From JAWPMV01 sp038527215 (GTDB lineage: Bacteria; Bacteroidota; Bacteroidia; J057): a stretch of DNA of 64,000 nucleotides. The number at the start of each line of letters is the position of its first letter. Within the stretch, counting starts at the first letter, position 1. The translations under genes and the position numbers were made by a program. This document shows positions 54,101 to 62,108 of this stretch, in pieces. The stretch lies in NCBI GenBank assembly GCA_038527215.1, contig JBCBGC010000018.1, forward strand, positions 14,137 to 78,136, in the 5' to 3' direction. A model generated the notes under the pieces. That model had not been told where the DNA came from. It ran no database searches and saw only the letters and a list, made by a program, of their open reading frames with translations.

Positions 54101-54205
54101 ATGCCGGTGATTGATGTAGCGGCCTGGTCGGATGGGCTCTATATGTTCCTCATGCGGGACCAGCAGACCCAACAATGGCAGTCAAGCTCCTTCATGAAAG
54201 ATTAA
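51185..54205 (+). CDS. Large secreted glycoside hydrolase-like protein (DUF5060, TIM barrel, CBM, T9SS tail)
   Basis: The protein has about 1000 residues and a signal peptide (NKFSGLLFLLLCSLTHLVAQ). Residues 30-140 are a DUF5060 beta domain (RRWHRVSLTFEGP ... FSPDRTGTWTWQASF). Residues 150-480 are a TIM-barrel-like part (FLTFSLDGDDKTI, YADKKGMFLHFKTQETE, LALNWNMGEENTQTEA with catalytic-looking Glu residues, WVVANDEQ). After a collagen-binding-like beta domain and a proline linker (PPPPPPPTPDY) comes a carbohydrate-binding-like module (residues 620-800), a fibronectin-like EWLSFTAEA ... QVDLHWTTATE module and a type IX sorting domain (LYPNPVKRELTVS). It probably hydrolyses a surface or algal polysaccharide outside the cell. 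ATG 51200 is an equally good start. Confidence 0.8.
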   Translation: MAEKTMTHPNKFSGLLFLLLCSLTHLVAQSPEGELRRWHRVSLTFEGPTTNETATPNPFTDYSLEVSFTHSGTNATYTVPGYYAACGDAAENSCDSGDKWRVHFSPDRTGTWTWQASFKQGNDIAVNGGGGSAGYFDGASGNFSIQESNKNGRDHRAPQKGRLKYVGTHYLRFVGTDPVEPNGDWFIKAGADAPENMLSYDDFDGVPDPQKTWAPHQQDYHAADAQAYTWQGGKGSEMLGAIRYLGEIKQVNAFSFLTFSLDGDDKTISPHLTSSGNGKGWNQVHHDRFDVSRLAQWEKIFSYADKKGMFLHFKTQETENDQKMDGGGVGRERKLYYRELIARFGHHLALNWNMGEENTQTEAQRKAMAQYFADTDPYQHLVVLHTYPNQQDQVYNPLLGNSSAYTGISVQTNIGKVHADVVRWVEKSATAGKAWVVANDEQGNANVGVDADPEDREKVREEVIWGTLLGGGAGFEYYYGYGTGCTDLTCQDHRSRDEKYTDAAYALDFFETYFMSYLPEVVNADNEISDNDAYVLRTTDKKAYALYLPEGGSPTLSGLPSGTHSLRWFNPRNGQMGSAAAFSGGQLTAPDNQDWVALLETSGGTPPPPPPPTPDYIQEEIGGVLAIEAEHFVGQSETGTRQWYLTTTSSDPGITPDPDPNHASGASESGYLEILPDTRVTHSDQLINGTNFTNTPGLIAILEYQVYIHNPGRYYVWVRAYSTGTEDNGVHVGLDGNWPASGERMQWCNGKNNWTWESKQRTTANHCGEPEQIYLDINTPGLHTIHFSMREDGFEMDKMVLSQAYTAPNGTGPAEVLYDPTPFPVEWLSFTAEAAGPHQVDLHWTTATEQNNVGFEIERSEDEITFEKIGEVPGLGNSSVPQTYQFQDEDPSANVLYYRLKQMDIDGVGHYSEVREVHLAETFSASLTLYPNPVKRELTVSIEAQPDQVYGLYILDMQGRTVYQGIYATGDAMPVIDVAAWSDGLYMFLMRDQQTQQWQSSSFMKD

Positions 54206-54491
54206 GGCGACAGCTTGTATGTGTTTTTTGGGCCTTCTCCCGACAGGAGGCCCCTGCATTACTTCGAAAAAGGTTCCCCCCTATCCCTTGGGCCGTTGTG
54301 GCTGGTCCGGGAATGAGAGACCAGCGGTCGCCATGGGCCGTCTTTCCGAACATAAGCCTGGGTCCAGGGAAGGGGGTTGAGCCTTTTTGGGTAAAAGGTC
54401 CGCCCGACTCTTCCCATCTGAACAGAACCTTCAGAAAGCTGCCTTGGGTTATTTAACTTGGGGTCCATCCCTCTCAACCCTAAGGGATGGG
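54206..54491. other. Intergenic region with a duplicated promoter-like element
   Basis: This 286-base gap has no convincing gene. Its only notable item is the element at 54435-54467, repeated at 55496-55528 before the next gene. Confidence 0.5.
54435..54467 (+). promoter_or_regulatory. Shared promoter-like element, copy 1
   Basis: A 33-base segment beginning AAAGCTGCCT and containing TTTAACTTG matches 27 of 33 bases of the segment at 55496-55528. TTTAACTTG resembles the TAnnTTTG -7 box (TAACTTGG). It ends 24 bases before the start at 54492. Confidence 0.5.
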
Positions 54492-55436
54492 ATGATGAAA
54501 AATAACCCTGGTTCTATGCTTGCTAACACCAGCTGCTTCTGCCTGCTTTTTTGCCTGATAAGTTTGGGGTGTTCCGCGCCCGCTCCTGCTTCCGAAGCCG
54601 GGGAGGATACGCCTCCTGCCTGTACTTCTCTTATAGACGGCCGCCTTTCCCAATGGGATCGCTATCTGAGCTTTCAACATCAGCCAGGCTATGATGGCGC
54701 CCCGCCTTTGGACGAAACTGGGCAGGAAGTAGCTCCGGTGGGCCTGAATCCCGAAGGCTATGATCTCTTTCAGGTTCAGGAAGAAGCGGGAGATACGGTT
54801 ATCCGAGTTGGTGGAAGTTATTATGGCTGCCTGATTTCCAAAGCAGAATATGAGAATTACCATTTTCAGCTGAAGTTTCGATGGGGAGAGGAAAAGTGGG
54901 TGCCCCGAAAGACATTGCTCAAAGATTCCGGCATCCTCTACCATTCTATCGGTCCGTTGGGAGTGGAGCATTGGCGGACCTGGATGCTCTCCCAGGAATT
55001 TCAAATCATGGAGGGTCATACCGGTGACTATTGGAACCAGGCTACTTCGGCTATGGATATACGAGCTTACACGCCAGAATATCTTATGGATCCCATGGCC
55101 CATGCTTCCCAGGATTTTTTGCCCGTGGGAGAAGGCAGTCCCTACAAAAATTACTGCCTGCGCAGCAACAATTACGAGCAGCCTCACGGTGAGTGGAATA
55201 CCCTGGACCTGATTTGTTTTGAGGACAAAAGCCTCCATCTGGTCAATGGGGAAGTAGTGATGATCCTGCAAAACTCCCGCTATGTCGATGAGGCGGACCA
55301 AGTTCATCCGCTACAAAAAGGGAAAATCCAGCTTCAGGCAGAAGCCGCAGAGATTTTCTTTAAGGATATTCAAATCAAGCCCTTGGATTCTTTGACGATA
55401 AACCATCAGGCATACTTTCAAGAGGCTCAGAAATAA
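54492..55436 (+). CDS. DUF1080 (3-keto-disaccharide hydrolase-like) lipoprotein
   Basis: The 314-residue protein has a lipobox (LISLGCSAP). The body is a concanavalin-like jelly roll of the DUF1080 type: GSYYGCLISKAEYENYHFQLKFRWGEEKW, LLKDSGILYHSIGP, WMLSQEFQIMEGHTGDYWNQ, GEWNTLDLICFEDKSLHLVNGEVVM and a final IFFKDIQIKPL. DUF1080 proteins hydrolyse 3-keto-glycosides or bind sugars in oxidative glycan degradation. Two ATGs (54492, 54495) and a third at 54519 are possible starts. The gene shares a promoter-like element with the gene downstream. Confidence 0.8.
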   Translation: MMKNNPGSMLANTSCFCLLFCLISLGCSAPAPASEAGEDTPPACTSLIDGRLSQWDRYLSFQHQPGYDGAPPLDETGQEVAPVGLNPEGYDLFQVQEEAGDTVIRVGGSYYGCLISKAEYENYHFQLKFRWGEEKWVPRKTLLKDSGILYHSIGPLGVEHWRTWMLSQEFQIMEGHTGDYWNQATSAMDIRAYTPEYLMDPMAHASQDFLPVGEGSPYKNYCLRSNNYEQPHGEWNTLDLICFEDKSLHLVNGEVVMILQNSRYVDEADQVHPLQKGKIQLQAEAAEIFFKDIQIKPLDSLTINHQAYFQEAQK

Positions 55437-55495
55437 GCCTGGGGCCTAGTGCATTTCTCTATCATGGCCCGTCCTACCTGCATAAGATGTCATAA

Positions 55496-55528
55496 AAAGC
55501 TGCCTCAGGTTTTTTAACTTGAGGCCTA
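55496..55528 (+). promoter_or_regulatory. Shared promoter-like element, copy 2
   Basis: This is the second copy of the element at 54435-54467 (27 of 33 bases identical, including AAAGCTGCCT and TTTAACTTG). It ends 29 bases before the start at 55558. Two neighbouring secreted-protein genes with the same element suggest joint regulation. Confidence 0.5.
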
Positions 55529-55557
55529 CACACATTAACCTCCAATTGCCTTTTTCC

Positions 55558-57117
55558 ATGAAAAACCTCCTGCTACTGCCTTTGCTGTGCCTGGGCTATC
55601 TGTTTGCGCCCGCTCAACCCCTCCTTGAAAGAATCCTCTCCAACGAAATTAAGTTTGCCATCTCAGATGGGGTGCAGTTTGACGACGGAAACTGGATGTT
55701 TTCGGCCTTTGCCTATTCCGTAACCCCGGGTGATTCTGCCATGGCCATTGTCCTGAAAACCGATTCCACCCTGACCCCCCTTTGGGCCAAGCGCTACAAA
55801 TATCTGCGTCGGGACGACTTTTCCAGCATAACCCGCCTCCATGATGGCAACGTACTGGTGGGCGGCACCATGCGTCAAACCTTTTCCCTCCAAGACGGCG
55901 CTTCTGTCTACAAACTGGACACTGCTGGGAATGTGATCTGGCACTTGATGTATGAGGAAGATTTTGATGATCGGATCCTGGATATTTTCGAGCAAAAGGA
56001 CAGTAGTCTGATGGTCTTTGTCCGAGAGGGCGTAACCAATCAGCCCATCAATATCATTCATGCCACCCCTACGGGTAGCATTCTTTCCGAACGCACTTAC
56101 ACCTGGAACAGCACCTTTGGGGTAGGGGCCAATACGGTGGTGGCCGATTCCAACGAACGATATTATTATTCTGGTCAGGTATTCACGGGTGGCCTGTCTG
56201 AGGTACACGTCTGTGCCGTAGATCAGACCAACCAGTTTTGGTATAAACGCTACGTCTTGGGCGGCCGTACCACGGGTTGTTTCGTCAGTGCGTATATGCA
56301 TGCCGATTCCACCATCCTGCTCTCCGGCACCGTGGCGGATTCAGTGGGCATTTTTGTCAATATCTGGCTCATGAAAATCGACTTGCAGGGCAATGTCATC
56401 TGGGCCAAAGAATACGGCCGAGACCTGAACTTCCAGGAAAATCCCTCTCAAATCATTCCTTTACCCAATGGAGAAATGATGATGTTTGGCAGGGTCTTCG
56501 ATGAAGATGGCTCCCAGGGTTTTGCTATGCGGCTGGATGCCCAGGGCAATGTGCAGTGGATCAAAGGCTATAATCCTACCTCCCCCACTTTTGGCATCGG
56601 GGATGTGTTCCCCTTATCTGACGGCCGCTACCTGCTCAGTGGCAACAGTGGCACCGAAGCCTATATGATGCTAACCGCGGCAGACGGAGAAGGCGTTTGT
56701 TTTCAGAATGAACTGGCCATTAACCAGGCGGATATTAGTGTCGAGGACAGTACGTATGCCGTGGCCGTCGGAGGGACGGGTGTTTTGGTTTTCAATCCGC
56801 CCCTCACTCAATATGATATCTCAATTGAGGATAGCCTGCTCTGTGCAGGTTCGGTGGGGATACCGGAGCTAGTGCGTGAGCGGCTGGAGGTGTATCCGAA
56901 CCCGGCTTCGGAGGTATTGCACATCCAATTGCCTTCCGGGATAGGAACGGTTAAGCAATTTTCGGTTGTCGATACCTGGGGTAGAACGATTACTGTGCCT
57001 ATGGTCAGAAAAGGGGATATCCTAACCGTGAGCCTTTTGAATCTTCCTGCAGCCTTTTATTGGGTGCTGATTCAGACAGACGAAAAGCGATATGTGGAGC
57101 GTTTTGTGAAAAAATAA
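55558..57117 (+). CDS. T9SS-exported beta-propeller-like protein
   Basis: The 519-residue protein has a signal peptide (MKNLLLLPLLCLGYLFAPAQ). The body is a series of beta repeats of the form xLDTAGNVIW, MKIDLQGNVIWAKEYG and MRLDAQGNVQWIKGYN, as in secreted PQQ/Kelch-like propellers of Bacteroidota. The C-terminus (VYPNPASEVLHIQL ... LPAAFYWVLIQTDEKRYVERF) is a type IX sorting domain. No enzyme motif is visible. The likely role is binding or adhesion on the cell surface. Confidence 0.75.
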   Translation: MKNLLLLPLLCLGYLFAPAQPLLERILSNEIKFAISDGVQFDDGNWMFSAFAYSVTPGDSAMAIVLKTDSTLTPLWAKRYKYLRRDDFSSITRLHDGNVLVGGTMRQTFSLQDGASVYKLDTAGNVIWHLMYEEDFDDRILDIFEQKDSSLMVFVREGVTNQPINIIHATPTGSILSERTYTWNSTFGVGANTVVADSNERYYYSGQVFTGGLSEVHVCAVDQTNQFWYKRYVLGGRTTGCFVSAYMHADSTILLSGTVADSVGIFVNIWLMKIDLQGNVIWAKEYGRDLNFQENPSQIIPLPNGEMMMFGRVFDEDGSQGFAMRLDAQGNVQWIKGYNPTSPTFGIGDVFPLSDGRYLLSGNSGTEAYMMLTAADGEGVCFQNELAINQADISVEDSTYAVAVGGTGVLVFNPPLTQYDISIEDSLLCAGSVGIPELVRERLEVYPNPASEVLHIQLPSGIGTVKQFSVVDTWGRTITVPMVRKGDILTVSLLNLPAAFYWVLIQTDEKRYVERFVKK

Positions 57118-57249
57118 GTACTAAATCTGGGGGAAGATTCATATTAGCTTAGCACCTAACTGGGAATTTGAATGGAAGGATTGGGCCATAGAACCTAAGC
57201 CAAAACCAACTTTTCTTTTTTCTCTTTGTCATTATCCCCAAAAACCTAC

Positions 57250-57828
57250 ATGAATCTCCCTTCCCGTCTCAAACAAACCTTCGATCCGCAATTTGAAGCG
57301 CCGCTGCGTGTATGGGAGACCTTTGCCAGTTATTGTAGCTATGTGGAGTTTGGCAAAAATGAAGTGATCAAGGAAGCCCACACCCTGGAGCGGGCGGGCT
57401 ATTTTATTTTGGCGGGCCTGGCAGGAGTTTTTGTGTGGAAGGAAAATCAATACGTCTGTCTGGACCTGCACTTTGAGGAGGACTTTTTCGGGGATACCAT
57501 GTCGCTGTATTCGGGGGAAGTATCCCCCATTGAGACCCGGGCCATCGAGCCTTGTGAGATGGTGCGCATTTCTGCCGAGAGCATCCAGCAGCTCAAACAG
57601 ACCGATATGGGCAAAATCCTCTTTATGCACGGGGCAGAAAATGATTTTGTCAAAAAGCAGCAACAGCAAATCGACCTCCTGCTCAAAACCGCCGAGCAGC
57701 GCTACCTGGACTTACTGGCCCGTCAACCGGAACTCATCCTCCGTGCTCCCCAAAAAATCATCGCATCTTATCTGGGCATCACCACCCAAAGCCTGAGCCG
57801 CATCCGCAGGAAAGTAGACCACGTCTGA
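57250..57828 (+). CDS. Crp/Fnr-family transcriptional regulator
   Basis: The 192-residue protein has a cyclic-nucleotide-binding-like domain (residues 15-115: VEFGKNEVIKEAHTLERAGYFILAGLAGVFVWKENQYVCLDLHFEEDFFGDTMSLYSGEVSPIETRAIEPCEMVRI) and a C-terminal HTH (PQKIIASYLGITTQSLSRIRRKV). The cAMP-pocket Arg/Glu pair is not obvious, so the effector is uncertain. It may control the serine hydrolase genes downstream. Confidence 0.85.
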   Translation: MNLPSRLKQTFDPQFEAPLRVWETFASYCSYVEFGKNEVIKEAHTLERAGYFILAGLAGVFVWKENQYVCLDLHFEEDFFGDTMSLYSGEVSPIETRAIEPCEMVRISAESIQQLKQTDMGKILFMHGAENDFVKKQQQQIDLLLKTAEQRYLDLLARQPELILRAPQKIIASYLGITTQSLSRIRRKVDHV

Positions 57829-57967
57829 TTTTATTACCATAGGGTAACTTTTTTGTCCGCTTTCTTCCCCACTTTTGAATGGTGAGGGAGGGGGGGGGTA
57901 AAAGACTCCATGTGAACGCCACCCTCTTCATCAGGATTCAAGATGTAACACAACAAATAAACTAAAC

Positions 57968-58618
57968 ATGAGATCATCTTCATTTCGCTGGCAGGGCGTA
58001 TCCTGCCGGGTGGGACTGCTCTGTCTCCTCCTCAGCTTGCCGTACTTTGGTACGGCCCAATCTACCGCGCCCGGTCGCTGGTCCGTCCAAGCCGCTCTGG
58101 GCAACCAGACCGTTGGCTTTCCTTTACAAAACCTGGCTCAGGCCTGGAACCCCGGCTTGACCGATCTGGGCATCGGCTTTAGCCTCAATCGCGGCTCTCG
58201 CCACCAATGGCAGCTAGGCACCCAAACCGCCTGGTTACCCAATACAGAGGTCGGAAACAGCCTGTTGATGGGCTTACGGCTGGGGTATCGCTATCAGCAC
58301 GCGAGCGGTCTTCAGGCTGGCCTGAGTCTGGATATGGGCAGCCTTCGGCAAAGCTATGCTCGGGAAAGCCTGGTCTTTGATGAAGTCCTGGGGACTTACC
58401 AAGAGCAGGAGGCGCGGCCGATAAACAGCGGCTTTAGTGGCTTCTCTCTGGAACTGGGCTATGCCGCTTCTACGCGATATCGCCTTTTTCTGCGAAATCA
58501 ATTCTACTTTCAGTTGCCTTATTTCGCCACCGAAGCCTTCCCAGTCCTGCCGCAAAATCTGCTTTCCATCGGCCTTTCCTACCAGCTCCCTTCCTTTCGT
58601 TCCACCTCAACTCAATAG
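57968..58618 (+). CDS. Outer-membrane beta-barrel-like hypothetical protein
   Basis: The 216-residue protein has a signal peptide (GLLCLLLSLPYFGTAQS). The mature part has short alternating beta strands (GRWSVQAALGNQTVGFP, LGIGFSLNRGSRHQWQLGTQTAW, LLMGLRLGYRYQHASGLQAGLSLDMG, FSLELGYAASTRYRLFLRNQFYFQLP, LLSIGLSYQLPSF), as in small outer-membrane barrels. It is 2 bases upstream of a serine hydrolase gene and is co-transcribed with it. Function unknown. Confidence 0.65.
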   Translation: MRSSSFRWQGVSCRVGLLCLLLSLPYFGTAQSTAPGRWSVQAALGNQTVGFPLQNLAQAWNPGLTDLGIGFSLNRGSRHQWQLGTQTAWLPNTEVGNSLLMGLRLGYRYQHASGLQAGLSLDMGSLRQSYARESLVFDEVLGTYQEQEARPINSGFSGFSLELGYAASTRYRLFLRNQFYFQLPYFATEAFPVLPQNLLSIGLSYQLPSFRSTSTQ

Positions 58619-58620
58619 CC

Positions 58621-59799
58621 ATGAAAAAACTCATCATCAGTGTGGCCATGATGGCCCTTTTGTCCTGCCAATCCCTCGATATCCCTGCTCCGGACGCCCA
58701 GGTAAACTGTACCATAGCAACGACCACTCACCCTAAGCATGCCGCCTATCAAGGCTTACTGGACCGCTATACCGCCCAGGGCATCCCTGGCCTGAACCTG
58801 CTGCTAGACCATCCTGTCGATGGATGCTGGCAAGGCGCTGCCGGTTATGCGGATGTGGAGGCAGGCATACCACTTTCGCCTTGCCATCGCATGATCACGG
58901 CCAGTCTGATCAAGTCTTACATTGCCGTGATTGTCTTGCAACTGGCAGAGGAAGGCAAACTTTCTCTGGAAGATCAGCTTACCCCCTATCTGGATGAAAA
59001 GCTCCTGCGTCGCATTCCCAACGGCCAGACTGCCACCATCCGTCAGTTATTACAATGCCGCTCCGGCATGCCTGATGTATTTGAAACGGACTTCTTACTC
59101 GATTTCCTCAACCAGCCCACTCGCCAGTACAGCATGGAAGAGCTGATGCGCTATCTCTACGGGGTTAAGCCCGCAGCTGCTCCGGGAGAACGCTTTTACT
59201 ATGGTGATGGGAATTTTATTTTGCTTTCGATGCTGATCGAAAAGGTAGATGCGCCGCTTAAAGAAAGCTATCAGACCCGCATTTTTGACCGCCTGGGTAG
59301 CACCGATGCTTTTCTGGTCGAGCAGCCAGATGAATTACCTACGCAGGTACCCGCCAGCTATTGGGACCGCTATGGCAATGGCGTGTTGGAGAATGTGAGC
59401 GATATACAAACCGCCCTGATTGCAGGTCTCGCGGGCACCGATGGAGTAGTGAGCAGCTTGTCCGATTTGGCCAGCTTTATGGATGGCTTGAGAAAGGGAG
59501 TTCTGCTTTCGGCCGCCTCTTATCAGGAAATGGTGGACGTGATCGCCATTCCAGATGGCCAAAGCCAGCAGAACTATGTCGGCTACGGACTCGGCATCGG
59601 GCAGGTCAAAGTCTCCGGCGAAACCTGGTACGGCAGTTTCGGTAACCATGTCGGCTCCGCTGCCATGATGCTCTATAACCCCACCCGTCAAACCACCCTG
59701 ATTATGGCCCAAAACGTCGGCACCTTCTTCAACGACGCCGCCAAACAACGATTTTTCTACGAACTGATCGTCGAAGTAGAAAAGATCGCCTTTGAGTAA
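58621..59799 (+). CDS. Serine hydrolase (beta-lactamase/esterase family) lipoprotein
   Basis: The 392-residue protein has a lipobox (MALLSCQS). The penicillin-binding-like domain has the SxxK motif ASLIKSY (Ser95, Lys98), a YxN-like YYGDGNF segment and a late YGSFGNHVGSAAMM (HVG in place of the usual HTG). Family members are esterases, D-aminopeptidases or D,D-peptidases; class C beta-lactamase activity is possible but not expected. It follows the barrel-like gene by two bases and ends near a hairpin. Confidence 0.85.
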   Translation: MKKLIISVAMMALLSCQSLDIPAPDAQVNCTIATTTHPKHAAYQGLLDRYTAQGIPGLNLLLDHPVDGCWQGAAGYADVEAGIPLSPCHRMITASLIKSYIAVIVLQLAEEGKLSLEDQLTPYLDEKLLRRIPNGQTATIRQLLQCRSGMPDVFETDFLLDFLNQPTRQYSMEELMRYLYGVKPAAAPGERFYYGDGNFILLSMLIEKVDAPLKESYQTRIFDRLGSTDAFLVEQPDELPTQVPASYWDRYGNGVLENVSDIQTALIAGLAGTDGVVSSLSDLASFMDGLRKGVLLSAASYQEMVDVIAIPDGQSQQNYVGYGLGIGQVKVSGETWYGSFGNHVGSAAMMLYNPTRQTTLIMAQNVGTFFNDAAKQRFFYELIVEVEKIAFE

Positions 59800-59834
59800 A
59801 GCCATTTTACCATGACGAATTAGCTATAATGAAA

Positions 59835-59872
59835 AAGGGAGGTAGCCTAACTTTAAATGAATTACCTCCCTT
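59835..59872 (+). terminator. Hairpin with perfect 10-base stem
   Basis: AAGGGAGGTA (59835-59844) pairs perfectly with TACCTCCCTT (59863-59872). The following sequence is AT-rich but without a clean T-run, so it is a likely but not certain terminator of the serine hydrolase gene. Confidence 0.55.
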
Positions 59873-60059
59873 ATTAATAAGATAATCTTTAATAAAAGGT
59901 TCCTGGGGCGCCGGGGCTTAGACGCTGCCAGGGTGCGAACTGTAGGTCCAGGCTAATTCCGCTAGAAAAAACCTCAAGCTAGTAGGAGGCTCTTGGGAGC
60001 GTTGGCTCTGCAGCGCCCATCGGGAACCGGGGCGGCCATGGAGTGTGGTTTTGGGCGGT

Positions 60060-60130
60060 GCGATTTTTTGCTACACTTTTTTCTAAAAAAAGTGTAAAAA
60101 GCTTTATAAAGAAAAAAGCTACAAAATCGC
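60060..60130. repeat. Nested inverted repeat (CACTTTTT...AAAAAGTG type)
   Basis: Outer arms GCGATTTT (60060-60067) and AAAATCGC (60123-60130) enclose a perfect 11-base inner stem TACACTTTTTT (60072-60082) with AAAAAAGTGTA (60086-60096). It shares the CACTTTTT/AAAAAGTG core with the element at 16805-16842. Confidence 0.7.
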
Positions 60131-60152
60131 TACACAAAAAAATAAGCCCATC

Positions 60153-60713
60153 ATGGCATCAACAAAAAGCATCCTCCCCACCATAACCCTACACATGGTA
60201 TCCAGCCTCGACGGCTTCGTGGCCAAGCCAGACCAAAGCCTGGACTGGATGCGCTCCCAGGACCATTATGAAGCGGGGAAAGTACTGACGGAAGAAGACG
60301 TAGCGGATTTCCTGGCGGGAGTAGATTGTTACCTGATGGGGGCGCGCACCTATGAACAAGCACTAAAACTGGGTTGGCCCTACGGAGAGACGCCCGTGGT
60401 GGTCTTGACGCATCAGACGCGTAAGGACGATCGCCCTACCGTCTCCTTTGCTGAGGGAGACCTGCGAACCCTCGTGCAGAATCTCAAGTATCAGTACCCA
60501 AACATCTGGATGGTGGGCGGACCGGAAACGGCCCGAGATATGCTTCAGCAGGACCTCATTGATGAAATCAACCTTTCCGTCATGCCGATTCTCTTGGGAG
60601 GCGGAACGCCCTTTTTCGATCAGGTCGGGAAGGAACAACGATTACACCTCAAAGCCGTAACTACCTACCAGGATGGCATGGTAGAAATGACCTATGCGGT
60701 CCTGAAATCCTAA
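60153..60713 (+). CDS. Dihydrofolate reductase-like (RibD C-terminal) protein
   Basis: The 186-residue protein has the RibD_C/DHFR pattern: LHMVSSLDGFVAKPDQSLDWM, DCYLMGARTYEQALKLGWPYGETPVVVLTHQ, NIWMVGGPETARDMLQQDLIDEINLSVMPILLGGGTPFF. It is a second member of the family seen at 48074 but clearly diverged. It probably reduces a small substrate with NADPH; it is not the essential folate enzyme. Confidence 0.85.
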   Translation: MASTKSILPTITLHMVSSLDGFVAKPDQSLDWMRSQDHYEAGKVLTEEDVADFLAGVDCYLMGARTYEQALKLGWPYGETPVVVLTHQTRKDDRPTVSFAEGDLRTLVQNLKYQYPNIWMVGGPETARDMLQQDLIDEINLSVMPILLGGGTPFFDQVGKEQRLHLKAVTTYQDGMVEMTYAVLKS

Positions 60714-60746
60714 GTAAGTCATTGCACCACCAGCACACTTTTTCTC

Positions 60747-61244
60747 ATGTCGACCCCTGAACTTTACCCAGAAACCCTCGTTCTCCTTGCCCAATATGCC
60801 ATGCGCCAGGTAGGCAGCGAAGGCCTGGTTAAGTGGGCCGTTACTCAGCTACAAACCGGCCTTTCTTCCCCCAGCCTGGAAATCCTGGCTGGACTGGATC
60901 ACGAAGCTACCGAAGTACGGGAACTGTATTTTTGGCAGGCGGTGGAGGAAGTAGGGATGGAGATCCCGAGAGAGGAAGCAGCCTACCTGCAATCCTATGC
61001 GCGGGAAGTAGCTCGCACCGTGGTCGCTGGAGAGGAAAATCCTCAGCAAGGGCTAGCCATGTTGAAGCGCATTGCTTACCACCAGATAAAGCATCCTTTT
61101 TACATGGAATTTCTACGCATTCAAGAGGATATCGATGTCCTGATCAATACGGATTTCCCTTCCGTCTATGGGAAGGTAAATAGCCTGGATGAGGTAGACG
61201 CCGTGATCAGAGCAGCGTGCAGGCGCTTTATAGAAGGCGAGTAA
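60747..61244 (+). CDS. Hypothetical cytoplasmic helical protein
   Basis: The 165-residue protein is mostly helical with no cysteine: LVLLAQYAMRQVGSEGLVKWAVTQLQTGLSSPSLEILAGLD, then REEAAYLQSYAREVARTVVAGEENPQQGLAMLKRIAYH. No family is recognised. Normal codon use and a start close after the DHFR-like gene support it as real. Confidence 0.6.
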   Translation: MSTPELYPETLVLLAQYAMRQVGSEGLVKWAVTQLQTGLSSPSLEILAGLDHEATEVRELYFWQAVEEVGMEIPREEAAYLQSYAREVARTVVAGEENPQQGLAMLKRIAYHQIKHPFYMEFLRIQEDIDVLINTDFPSVYGKVNSLDEVDAVIRAACRRFIEGE

Positions 61245-61360
61245 TTCAGGAGAGAAATCAACCAGCGGGGACTTTGCCCAGTAAGCGAATCAGGAAATAC
61301 CGATTCGAGGCGGTTGAGGCGTACAGGCAAGGCCCCTAGTGCTAGAGATAGATGCTTGGC

Positions 61361-61531
61361 TCAACCAAACGGCAACGGCTGCTCCGGCTGACGCCCAGCC
61401 TGTAACCCTTTATTCACATAAATCCCGCACACCATCATTGGGACTAGCATAATTGCTGGAAAAAAATAGAACACGCACAGCGAGGCCACACAAAACAACA
61501 AGAGCGTAAGAAGTTGAGCTAAATTTTTCAT
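61361..61531 (-). CDS. Small two-helix membrane protein
   Basis: The 56-residue protein begins MKNLAQLLTLLLFCVASLCV and has a second hydrophobic stretch (FPAIMLVPMMVCGIYVN) followed by a short polar tail. Size and hydrophobicity fit a small membrane protein on the reverse strand, shorter than the open frame, which continues into the repeat region. No family recognised. Confidence 0.45.
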   Translation of the reverse strand: MKNLAQLLTLLLFCVASLCVFYFFPAIMLVPMMVCGIYVNKGLQAGRQPEQPLPFG

Positions 61532-61627
61532 CGTAAGTTGGGTATGATCTGAGCACAGGAGCAAGATGCCCTTTTTACAGCCTGAACGCTGGATTTTTCG
61601 TTGAGTGGTAGCGGTCCTTCGATGAAT

Positions 61628-62030
61628 GGTGGATACCGTAACACTGGCTTCCAGCCGGTAAAACCCTCTGCTGCAGCTTGCAGCTGCGGGTTGAATTTTC
61701 TTGCGGGAACGCAATCCTTTGCTGCGCATGCTGACCTGTTCCCAGCGGATGCTGGGCCCTTTCCCAGCGCATGCTGGGCCCTTTCTCAGCGGATGCAATC
61801 CGCTGCTACCGCTGCCATCGATGAATCATGGTGGATACCGTAACACTGGCTTCCAGCCGGTAAAACCCTCTGCCGCAGCTTGCAGCTGCGGATCAGGTTT
61901 TCCTGCGGGAACGCAGGTCTTTGCAGCAGATGCTGGCTTGTTCCCAGCGCATGCTGGCCTGTTCCCAGCGAATGCTGGGCTCTTTCTCAGCGGATGCAAT
62001 CCGCTGCTACCGCTGTCAGCGGAATCCCCT
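61628..62030. repeat. Tandem 202-base repeat pair with REP core and AGCGCATGCTGG hairpins
   Basis: Two units starting at 61628 and 61830 each contain GTAACACTGGCTTCCAGCCGG, a GCAGCTTGCAGCTGC palindrome, a run of three to four CCAGCGnATGCTGG hairpins 22-24 bases apart, and GCGGATGCAATCCGCTGCTACC. The open frames that run through it are not genes. With the segment up to 62108 it fills the gap before the methyltransferase gene. Confidence 0.85.
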
Positions 62031-62108
62031 GCTACCATCGGAATCTTGTGATTACCCCCAGGGATTGCCCACAGGATCACCCCGGCAGGAAATCTCCCTC
62101 GATTTCCC

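Larger units (their letters stand above)
59800..60152. other. Intergenic region with hairpin and nested inverted repeat
   Basis: No gene is visible in these 353 bases. They contain a terminator-like hairpin (59835-59872) and the inverted-repeat element at 60060-60130. The middle part is GC-rich without a coding pattern. Confidence 0.55.

Noticed and set aside
58621..59799. Antibiotic-resistance beta-lactamase
   Set aside because: Only the general SxxK serine hydrolase fold is seen; the YxN and KTG-type motifs are altered, so an esterase or peptidase role is more likely.
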